From contig OX328105.1 in NCBI GenBank assembly GCA_946811185.2, positions 33,235,394 to 33,299,393 of the forward strand: 64,000 nucleotides of DNA, written 5' to 3'. This document shows, piece by piece, positions 56,889-64,000 of this stretch; the first letter of the stretch is position 1, and every line of letters starts with the position of its first letter. The notes under the pieces were generated by a model. It made no database searches. It was not told the DNA's origin and worked only from the letters and a program-made list of their open reading frames with translations. The position numbers and the translations under genes were made by a program. Origin of the DNA: Hippopus hippopus. Its lineage: Eukaryota; Mollusca; Bivalvia; Cardiida; Cardiidae.

Positions 56889-57069
56889 TATGTGCGGGTC
56901 GATGTCGATACCAAAATGTCAGACATGTTGGAATTAATGATGAAAACGTGGGGTATGGACAAACCAAATTTGCTCATTTCTGTCACTGGTGGTGCCAAAT
57001 ACTTCAAAATGAACAAAGGCTTGAAGGAAACATTTAGACGTGGACTCATGAAGACAGCACTAACAACAG
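56889..57069 (+). CDS. TRPM2: Gene B exon: LLISVTGGAKYF and FRRGL motifs, GC donor
   Basis: The acceptor TCTTGCAG precedes 56889. The 181-nt exon starts in phase 0 and reads YVRVDVDTKMSDMLELMMKT, WGMDKPNLLISVTGGAKYF, KMNKGLKETFRRGLMKTAL, TT. It matches human TRPM2 YVRVSQDT...LLISVTGGAKNF...FRRGLVKVAQTTG almost without gaps. LLISVTGG opens the Rossmann-like core; the FRRGL segment lies in the N-terminal nucleotide-binding region described for TRPM2. The only junction that keeps the TTGAWIITGG frame uses a GC donor, ACAG then GCGAGT at 57070. Confidence 0.95.
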
Positions 57070-57204
57070 GCGAGTGATTTAAGGTTTAGGTCTGACTTTG
57101 GGTGGAATTGTGTGAACTTTTTTGTGGCCAAAAGCATCAGTATTATGATAAACACCTGTTTTTCCAGATGATGGGAGTTATTGAAGCAAGTGAATGAAAT
57201 TTAA

Positions 57205-57417
57205 CCCTTTACCACACAGCAAAGCTTTAGACTCATCCATCCTTATGGAATTTAAATGTTTTCCACATGATATTTATTTATTATTGTCCTTGAATAGGAA
57301 GAAACATTGTTGGAAAAGGATAATATGCAGGTTACTAGCATTTTCTCCTTTTCCCACAATGTTTTCAAAAGCCTTCCTTCTCAGGGTGGTTAAAACTTGT
57401 TTTTGTGTTGTAAAGGT
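57205..57417 (+). mobile_element. piggyBac-type MITE copy with TTAA on both sides
   Basis: TTAA at 57201-57204 and 57418-57421. Start CCCTTTACCACACAGCAAAG; core with GTTACTAGCATTTTCTCC; end GTGTTGTAAAGG. Confidence 0.85.
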
Positions 57418-57724
57418 TTAAGTGATGAAGAAGGGGTCTCGTGAGGTGTACTGTACTTGTAAGGTTTAAGAAACATAGCTCAGGTCATTTGATTTTTTTA
57501 AGTTACTTCACATTTTTTCCCATGTGAACGTATGTTATCTTACCCGTAATATCTATATTGTTTGGTAACCAGTCACATGAAATTTCATGATAATAAGGCA
57601 AAAAGGCCAGTAGAAAATGATGCCCTTATGCAGATCTAGTAAAAAGGCTTCCCAGCATTTCTCCCCCATACTAGCAACAACATTTATGTTAACCTTACAA
57701 GCACCTTTCACAACTACAGTTGCT

Positions 57725-57905
57725 TTTAGCGGCCAATGTAGATCAAGATTAGACTGCACATTTTGTGCAGTCTGTTCTCTAATCTACACTACCCCTTTTG
57801 CTGAAACATCAAAGACAAAAGAAGCCTTGATGTTGTAATTATTTGAGTCTTATTTCTAGACTAAAAATGTCTGCTTGGTTTACTTGCTGCTCTAAAGGGT
57901 AAGTT
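57725..57905. mobile_element. MITE of the GATCAGACTGCAC family
   Basis: GCCAATGTAGATCAAGATTA, GACTGCACATTTTGTGCAGT, TGCTGAAACATCAAAGACAA and a CTCTAAAGGGTAAG end. The next 58000-58540 region holds nothing recognised. Confidence 0.75.
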
Positions 57906-58549
57906 TTTTTTGTCAAATTTTGTCTATTAGACTTAAACTATTATACATAGTTCATTGTATACAAATAAGATCTTGCATCTGCTGCCGTCTTCTCATGGGA
58001 GTGTCCTTTGGCAAGGCCTTGCTGAGTTCCAACCTAACACTAGGTAAAGACAGGAAAAGATAAATAAGTGAGCTTTTATAACTGAACGACTATTGTAAAT
58101 GAAATTAAACAAAAATGGTTAACCTTCCAAAATTTCACTAAGCCATATTAGCATTGTGTTTGTCCCAGGGTGCCGTATATTTTTTTTTACCCGTCAGTTG
58201 GTCACGTGACTGCTAAGTGCGCACTTGCTAACTGGGACTATTTTCAACCAAGCGTCTTACTGCCGTAATGAATGAATCAATCGCTAGCGAATACTTTTGC
58301 TCGTTTAATTAATAGTCTGTTATGTTAAAAGACATTGTCTTTTTCGCCACAATGTTTTTCAGCGGATTTACGTCACATTTAATAATCATGATGTAGCCAA
58401 TATCATTCATGACGTCATTATTGCAGCTGCATATCCAGAGGGTTTTGGGAACACGGTTCTTCATTTTTTAAAGTTTCTCATAGATCTAGTGAGAAAGATG
58501 TCAATATGTGCCTTATTTCGATCGAAATGTGCAATTTAGTCGGATTCTG

Positions 58550-58880
58550 GATTATAATTGAGAAAAAGGATAAATAAAATAGACGGTTGGTGTCTTGGAT
58601 TGGGAAAGTCGATCAGGCTTGGCTCCGGAAATTTATTAAAGGTACCGCACTGTACATACGATCTTTATCAATGTTTTTTTTTTTTTTCCGTTTGTTTGTT
58701 TTGTTTTGTTCCGTTACAGTGAGTGACAGGATAAATAGAAAGGATGGTTGGTGTCTTTGATGGGTTAAGTTCATCAGGCTCGGCTCTGAAATTTATCCGG
58801 TTCACCTTCGGCTCTCCAGATAAATTTCCCCACCTTGCCCGATACACTTAACCCATCCAAGACACCAACCATCTATTCTC
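58550..58880. repeat. Fold-back with arms about 65 bp and an extra direct copy
   Basis: GGATGGTTGGTGTCTTTGAT (58741) pairs with ATCCAAGACACCAACCATCT (near 58854), and AATTTATCCGG pairs with CCAGATAAATTT. A third copy of the left arm (GACGGTTGGTGTCTTGGATT) lies at 58582. Confidence 0.8.
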
Positions 58881-58884
58881 TACT

Positions 58885-59073
58885 GCAGTATATCCATAAA
58901 ATCTATTTTGTCTAAGAACCAACCACGTCATGAGGTAAACCGGTCCTTTGGCATGCAGGAAATTGATCAATAGCAAAAGTAAAATGACCCAGGTCAGCGT
59001 GTGCAGACTGCACAGGCTGACTTTGGTCAATACTTTTTGCAGATGCATTAAACCCCTATTTCACTGAGCATGG
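58885..59073. mobile_element. MITE of the GCAGGCTGAC family, copy 5
   Basis: ATATCCATAAAATCTATTTT, CACGTCATGAGGTAAACCGG, the palindrome GGTCAGCGTGTGCAGACTGC / ACAGGCTGAC, and the end CTGAGCATGGCTC. The left inverted end is lost. Confidence 0.72.
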
Positions 59074-59129
59074 CTCATTTGCTAGTTCATACACTATGTT
59101 TTATTACGGAAATGTGATTTCTTTCTCAG

Positions 59130-59293
59130 GGGCCTGGATAATCACAGGGGGAACTCACGCTGGGGTGATGAAACATGTTGGAGAGGCAGTGAAAGATTGT
59201 GACATAGTGTCTTCCACTCAGAACCCTGTGGTTACCATTGGAATTGCTCCATGGGGCTGTGTGCAAAACAGACACGCCCTGATAGACAAAGAG
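59130..59293 (+). CDS. TRPM2: Gene B exon: AWIITGGTHAGV motif
   Basis: The acceptor TTTCTCAG precedes 59130; the donor GTATAA follows 59293. The first two bases complete the glycine of TTG. It reads AWIITGGTHAGVMKHVGEAV, KDCDIVSSTQNPVVTIGIAP, WGCVQNRHALIDKE. This is the glycine-rich loop (W..TGG...GV...VG.A) of the TRPM homology domain, followed by the TIGIAPWG strand. TRPM2 has AWIITGGSHTGVMKQVGEAV here. Confidence 0.97.
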
Positions 59294-59383
59294 GTATAAC
59301 AGAAAAAAAAAAGATTTTTTAACTGGCTTGCTCTGAATTAGAAAGTGTCTGAAAACGCCCTTTAGATTTAGGTAGCATGTTAA

Positions 59384-59604
59384 CTCTTTACCAGACAACA
59401 ATATTCTAAACTTGTCAAAATCCAAAGAAATTGCAAATGACAAATTACATATGGCTCAAATAGTGAAAACTGTAGTGGAAAGGTTAGAAAACATTGTTGG
59501 AAAAAGAGAAAATGCTGATTACCAGCATCTGTTCCTTTTCTCACAATGTTTTCAGAAGTCCTCTTCCTGAGGGTCTTAAAAACTCGGGATTGTGTTGTAA
59601 AGAG
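59384..59604 (+). mobile_element. piggyBac-type MITE, reference copy (221 bp)
   Basis: Flanked by TTAA at 59380-59383 and 59605-59608. Ends CTCTTTACCAGACAAC and ATTGTGTTGTAAAGAG are inverted. Inside: AGAAATTGCAAATGACAAAT, GAAAACATTGTTGGAAAAAG, core GAAAATGCTGATTACCAGCA, TTCTCACAATGTTTTCAG, CTTAAAAACTCGGG. TTAA duplication with CCC/GGG-type ends suggests mobilisation by a piggyBac-family transposase. Confidence 0.88.
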
Positions 59605-59680
59605 TTAACCTCTAGTGAATACTGCTGAATGTATTTTTCTGTACAAGGGTATAGTAAAAATGTGCAGTTTTGCCATTTAG

Positions 59681-59904
59681 CTCTTTACCAAGGTACCTGA
59701 CTTATTTTAGACTAGTTCGAAGTGAAAACATTTGCAGAAGACAAAATAATTGTGACTCAAAACAGAAATGTAATTTGGGAAAGGTAGAGAAAATTGTTGA
59801 AAACAAGTAAAATGTTGGTTACCGGCATTTTCTCCTTTTTCTACAATGTTTTGAAAAGCTTTCTTTCTCCGGGTCCCTAAGAACGAGAATAGTGTGGTAA
59901 ATGC
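59681..59904 (+). mobile_element. piggyBac-type MITE copy
   Basis: CTCTTTACCAAGGTACCTGA start, core AATGTTGGTTACCGGCATTT near 59811, end GTGTGGTAAATGC before TTAA (59905-59908). Confidence 0.82.
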
Positions 59905-60184
59905 TTAAATAATACGCTGGTCATTCTGCAGTCGGGAACTTTGTCTATTTTTATGAGACAAGACAAGAATGTCATCTCACCTATTTGAATTTGATCCAAC
60001 ATAGTCGATGCATGTTATTTTCATGTGACGTTACCAGTGCATCTATCCATGCTTTCCTTGAGCGTTTTTGACCCGTTCTTCGCACACTATTCTTTCAATT
60101 GCACTGGCTGCTTTCCCATAATTATAACCATTGTTGAAACTATAAGTCATGAGAGAGGAATACATCCTGTCACAAAGTCACATT

Positions 60185-60297
60185 GACTATCATCAGTTAT
60201 CTGAAAGAAATGAAGCAAGCTTGGGATTCAAACCAGCCACCCCTTGGTTTCAAGTCCTGTTTGCTACCAATTGCACCACTAGGCTTGGCTGTCTAGT
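60185..60297 (-). mobile_element. tRNA-derived SINE, reverse orientation
   Basis: Read on the minus strand: AAGCCTAGTGGTGCAATTGG with TAGC (A box), GACTTGAAACCAAGGGGTGG, and GGTTTGAATCCC (B box). It ends about 30 nt before the next acceptor. Confidence 0.72.
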
Positions 60298-60327
60298 ATG
60301 GAGTTAACCTAAGTTTTTTTTTTTCAG

Positions 60328-60511
60328 TGCTTTGGCCTTTGGCCAGCCCATTACAGAATTGAGAAAGAAGTGAACCCAAAGGAAAGTTTTCTAGACCCAA
60401 ACCACTCTCACTTCATTCTTGTTGACAGTGCCACAGAATGTAAATTTGGCTTAGAGATTCCATTTCGTGCCGACCTAGAATATGAGATTGCTAAACTACA
60501 GACAGATGCAG
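60328..60511 (+). CDS. TRPM2: Gene B exon: HSHFILVD motif
   Basis: A T-rich tract and TTTTCAG precede 60328; the donor GTATGT follows 60511. It reads CFGLWPAHYRIEKEVNPKES, FLDPNHSHFILVDSATECKF, GLEIPFRADLEYEIAKLQTD, A, ending one base into a codon. LD.NHSHFILVD.....G.E...R..LE is a strongly conserved TRPM N-terminal block. The segment between the previous DKE and the HSHFILVD is of the same length class as in TRPM2. Confidence 0.96.
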
Positions 60512-60554
60512 GTATGTCTTCATAATTTGTGTAAATTATGAAAAATGTGCATAG

Positions 60555-60945
60555 CCTTTAACAAATCAAATCATAAAAAAGGAATTTATCTATGATAATC
60601 TAGAAAACGTTGTGGAAAAAGGAATTTTTCCAACATTTTCTCCCTTCCCACTTTTTTTTTTTTCAATTGCTTGATTGTTTTAAAGAGCAATCTGCTGCAA
60701 GATGAAAAATGCTGTCAGTTTATGATAATATATAAATACGGAATATATGTATATAGAGGATGTTTGTGTTTTTCTTTTTCCTTTTTTGGTGGAAGATCGA
60801 AATTTATTTCATCGAGTGAACAAAGTTAGTAATATTTCCACGATTTGTGCAACCACTCTAGAAAATATTACCGATGATGTTCACTGGATGAAATAAATTT
60901 CAATCGTTCATCGAAAAATAACAAATATTCCATTTATTTCATGCT
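60555..60945. mobile_element. MITE fragment and a palindromic element
   Basis: A shortened piggyBac-type MITE lies at 60555-60665. A palindrome follows at 60796-60910: GATCGAAATTTATTTCATCG pairs with ATGAAATAAATTTCAATCG, and GTAATATTTCCACGA pairs with AAAATATTACCG. From 60950 to 61400 nothing is recognised. Confidence 0.7.
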
Positions 60946-61427
60946 TCTAACCCCTGTTTTGTTGGGACTGTCGTCAAAATCCTGCACAATTGTTTTTGAT
61001 AATTCCCCGTGGCTTACCCCCTCCACATGAGAAGACAATACAGTATTACGTAAAGTGCAAGAAACATCTGATAATTGCACATTAATTACATTATACTCTC
61101 TCTGGTTGAATGACACGCACTGTTTACCTAGGTAACTAGTGTGTGGGAAGTCTTGTTGCCGTCTTCAATTGAAGAGTCAGAAAATATGAAATCAGTATTC
61201 TTCATCGGTCGTAACTATGAAATATCAAACCATAATACACCATCATTTCTTGAAATACTACGGCAAATCATGAACTAATATGCTGCAGTAACTTTTCTGG
61301 TGCCTGCATTTGATTCGAGTAGAGTGAGAAAATTTCGTATCTTGCGAGACCAAAGGTTGAGGAAGATGTCAAGATTTGCTTACGCAGTGAGAAGCAAATA
61401 CAAGCAGCAGGAAAGTTACTACTACAT

Positions 61428-61990
61428 AATATTCCTTTTATTATATACCCACAACTTTCAACAACAAAATATTGTAATTATTGACATTTTTGTTCAAAAA
61501 CAGTGAACAAAATAAGACAATTAATGGTGTGGAGGGTAGTAATTTTTATTAATGGTGGATAAATATTATAGCTTAACATTTTGATGAATCAAATTACATA
61601 TCAATGTATGCTTAGTCCGTGACGCCCATTACATCACATTACCACATTTGGAACTGTACTTGACGGTACGTAGAATTTTCTTTTGTTGTTGTTGTCTATG
61701 TCATTTTATATGCTTGCGCTGCATGTATTTTAGCTGGACAATTTTCTGCTATATAATAAAACATTATGCGTATTTCTTTTATTATAAACATATAAAATCT
61801 AGCAACAAAATATTGCAATTTGGGACACTTTTATTCGGAAATAGTAAGAAAAACATTTTTTATGAATGGCAGATGAATAAATTAAAGTATCGCTTTGACC
61901 AGTCAAATCAGAGCTCAAATTGATAGCAGTTCACGCTTTGGTTACATCACCATACCAATTTTGGAAATGTATTTGACAAATTGTCGATAC
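61428..61990 (+). repeat. Two diverged direct copies, about 310-340 bp apart
   Basis: TTCCTTTTATTATATACCCA with CAACAAAATATTGTAATT (61431) and TTTCTTTTATTATAAACATA with CAACAAAATATTGCAATT (61773) start the copies. ACATTACCACATTTGGAACT and CACCATACCAATTTTGGAAA repeat later in each. Confidence 0.6.
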
Positions 61991-62023
61991 AAATATTATT
62001 TTTCCGTCGAGTCTGACTTTATT

Positions 62024-63437
62024 TGCCCACCTGAAGTGCTCAAGGACAGATTTGTGAGGGTGCTGTGTCGGTCGTGCAATCCTAAATAATTGTGTGCACT
62101 CTGGATACTCATGAAACTTTGTCCAAATTTTTGTCTTGATAATATCTCGGACAAGGCATGTTAGCTTTAAAAGAAGGTCACTGAAACAAATCTTAGAAAA
62201 CTTTGTGTGCAATTTAGAGGCCACATTTTCAGTCCAATACTTATAAATCTTAGTCAGAATGATTCTTCTGATAAAATATCATATGATTGTGAAATAGAGT
62301 CACATTTGGTCATAAAATAGGTAATTGTGACAAATCTTAGAAAATCTTAGAAAAACCTTGGTAAAATCTAGAGGCCACATTTTCAGTCGAATACTCATGC
62401 AACTTGGTCAGAATGTTTCTCTTGATGATATCACTAACAACGTTGAAATTGCGTCACGTTGGTTAAAAAAGTGGGTCACAGACACATCTTAGAAAAACCT
62501 TTTATGCACTATAGAGGCCATATTTTCAGCTGGATACTCATGAAACTTGATCAGAATGTTGGTCTTGATGATATCTTGGACAGGTTTGAAACCGGATCAT
62601 ATCATGGAAAAATACATCACTGGGACAAATCTTCGAAAAACATTGTTTGCACACAAGAGGCCACATGGTCAGTCTGTTACTCATTAAATTTTGTCAAAAT
62701 GTTATTCTTGATGACATTTCTGACAAGTTTGAAATCGGGTCACATCTGTTCAAAAAGTAGGTCAAAGGGCTAAATATTAGAAAAACCTTGTGTGCATTCT
62801 AGGGGCCATGTTTTCAGTTGGATACTAATGAACTTGGTTGTTTTCATATCTGGAGTGAATTTGAAATCTGGTTACGTCTGGTCAAAGAGTTAGTCACTGG
62901 TACAAATATGAGAAAATCTGTTGTGTGCTGTAGAGGCAGCTATTTTAGTCTGCTACTCATGAAACTTGGTCAGAATGTTTGTCTTGATGATAAATAGTAC
63001 AGATTCAAAATTGGTTCATGTATGATTAAAAAATAGGTCACTGGGATTAATCTTATAAAAAGTTGTATGCGCTCTAAAAGCCGCCTTTTTTAGTATTATT
63101 TATAATCATGAACATTTGCCAGAATGTTTGTTCAGATGATATCTTGCACAAGTTCAGTATTTGGTCATATTGGGTCAAAAAGTAGGTCACTTGGACACAT
63201 AATAGAAAAAACTTGTGTGCATTCTAGAGGCCACATTTTCAGTGTAAAACTCATGAAATTTCACCAGAATATTTGTTCGATAATATTTTGAACAGTGTTA
63301 AAACTTGGTTACATTGGATCAAAAGGTAGGTCACTAACACCCATGTGTTTCCATCATCACAACCAGGGTGTCTTCATCTTTATTAGTAATATGACTTTAC
63401 CGAGGTGTGTGCTTTAGGGCCAATGGCCCTCTTGTTC
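62024..63437 (+). repeat. Tandem-repeat mobile element, array H (complete)
   Basis: 5' end CACCTGAAGTGCTCAAGG (shortened hairpin), about nine units of the 145-bp repeat, and a 3' end GTGTGCTTTAGGGCCAATGG with CCCTCTTGTT. It ends 69 nt before the last visible exon of gene B. Confidence 0.78.
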
Positions 63438-63506
63438 ATTTTTACTTCATGTATTTCTGCAGGAAAATTCATAATAATATAATGTATAAAACCACGTTCA
63501 TTTCAG

Positions 63507-63711
63507 ATGGAGTGCTGGTTCCTATTGTTTTATTAGTCCTGAATGGTGGAATCGGCACCCTGGAAACTGTTTGTGAAGCTATACAGAAAAATACTCCTGC
63601 TGTCATCATTAAAGGGTCTGGGAGAGCAGCGGACATCTTGGCATATGCTTATCAGAATGCCAAGGAAGAAGTAATAGAAACCAAAGATCAAGAGGGAAAT
63701 ACACAGAAAAG
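63507..63711 (+). CDS. TRPM2: Gene B exon: LNGGIGTLETV and GSGRAADILA
   Basis: The acceptor CATTTCAG precedes 63507; the donor GTAAAG follows 63711. Two bases complete an aspartate codon. It reads DGVLVPIVLLVLNGGIGTLE, TVCEAIQKNTPAVIIKGSGR, AADILAYAYQNAKEEVIETK and DQEGNTQK. It matches IPIVCVVLEGGPGTLHTI....TPCVVVEGSGRVADVIA of TRPM2. GSGR.AD is the signature end of the nucleotide-binding fold. The exon ends two bases into a codon, so the gene continues right of the window. Confidence 0.96.
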
Positions 63712-63774
63712 GTAAAGATATTTTAAGAACTAGAATAAACTCTGAAAACGCCAAGCACAAACTCTGTCAGGTTT

Positions 63775-63880
63775 GTAGACAATGTATATCAAGATCAGAC
63801 TGCCTTTTACAGACTGTTAAGTTCAAGATAAGACTGGACAGAATGTGCAGTCTGGTTTGGACCTACTCGTATATTGGTAA
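63775..63880. mobile_element. MITE of the GATCAGACTGCAC family
   Basis: GACAATGTATATCAAGATCA, GACTGCCTTTTACAGACTG, ATAAGACTGGACAGAATGTG and CAGTCTGGTTTGG form a diverged version of the hairpin in the next intron of gene B. Confidence 0.6.
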
Positions 63881-64000
63881 ACCCACCCCTACTTTCAGAA
63901 TTGTAGTATTTTGGTCTGTAGTGGTTTTTACCTGATTGAGAAAGTGATAAGTATTAACGACCCAAAGGAAGAAGCCCCATAATTTGAGCTATAGTGAAAT

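Larger units (their letters stand above)
52667..63711 (+). other. TRPM2: Gene B: 5' part of a second TRPM2-like channel gene (6 exons)
   Basis: Six phase-consistent exons give about 335 residues of the TRPM N-terminal region, in the order known for TRPM2: cysteine-rich WI..HLKCREC segment, CQCG..Y..H, AFG.I.F.G, LLISVTGGAKYF, FRRGL, AWIITGG, HSHFILVD and GSGRAADILA. TRPM N-termini fold as a SLOG/LSDAT-like nucleotide-binding domain that in TRPM2 contributes an ADP-ribose site. Sequence such as LLISVTGGAK and PNLL is nearer TRPM2 than TRPM1/3/6/7. The start codon exon was not found upstream and the rest runs off the right edge. Confidence 0.88.

Noticed and set aside
57070..57078. Alternative GT donor at 57074 for the gene B exon
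   Set aside because: It would add four bases and shift the frame, breaking TTGAWIITGG; the GC donor at 57070 keeps it.
61300..61506. 68-codon open frame in the intron of gene B
   Set aside because: It overlaps a diverged direct repeat and has no splice sites in phase; the flanking exons join contiguously in TRPM2 relatives.

Overview
The window looks like nuclear DNA of a bivalve mollusc, probably a heterodont clam or mussel. The evidence is long introns (0.7 to 4 kb), very dense short mobile elements, and several repeat families that I associate with bivalve genomes from memory: GCAGGCTGAC and GATCAGACTGCAC palindromic elements, and arrays that open with a GAGCAC/GTGCTC hairpin. The exact species cannot be told from the sequence.

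Only two genes are convincing, both on the + strand and both TRPM ion channels. Gene A (7090-17791) is the 3' end of a TRPM2-like channel. Seven exons encode the C-terminal NUDT9-homology (NUDT9-H) ADP-ribose domain and the stop codon; the pore and N-terminal exons lie outside the window. Gene B (52667-63711, continuing past the right edge) is the 5' part of a second TRPM2-like channel. Six exons encode the cysteine-rich segment and the N-terminal TRPM homology (SLOG/LSDAT-type) domain. One gene ends and another of the same family begins in the same orientation, so the locus reads as a tandem TRPM2-like pair about 35 kb apart. In TRPM2 channels ADP-ribose binding opens a Ca2+-permeable cation channel in response to oxidative stress; in several invertebrate members the NUDT9-H domain also hydrolyses ADP-ribose. 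In gene A the Nudix box has lost three consensus residues but keeps its glutamates.

The rest is repeat-derived. Left to right: a tandem-repeat element (about 145-bp unit) split by a 1.4-kb mariner (1-3004); a 56-bp minisatellite split by a 523-bp terminal-inverted-repeat element (3010-4210); gene A with its repeat-filled introns; a cluster of piggyBac-type MITEs (18-22.6 kb); two copies, 3.5 kb apart, of a large fold-back (23.7-29.6 kb); a 3.8-kb long-inverted-repeat element with degenerate protein fragments (33.6-37.4 kb); further tandem arrays (37.5-38.9 kb); a 5.3-kb element with CCGTATTTTCCGG ends (41.97-47.27 kb) flanked by two copies of an acidic ORF; SINEs; then gene B.

The most abundant family is a roughly 220-bp MITE with TTAA flanks, CCCTTTACCACAC-type ends and a 31-bp palindromic core, present in about 40 full or partial copies. 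In six of the thirteen introns whose acceptor can be placed, a copy ends 26-43 nt before the splice acceptor. No tRNA, rRNA, CRISPR or prokaryotic feature is present.
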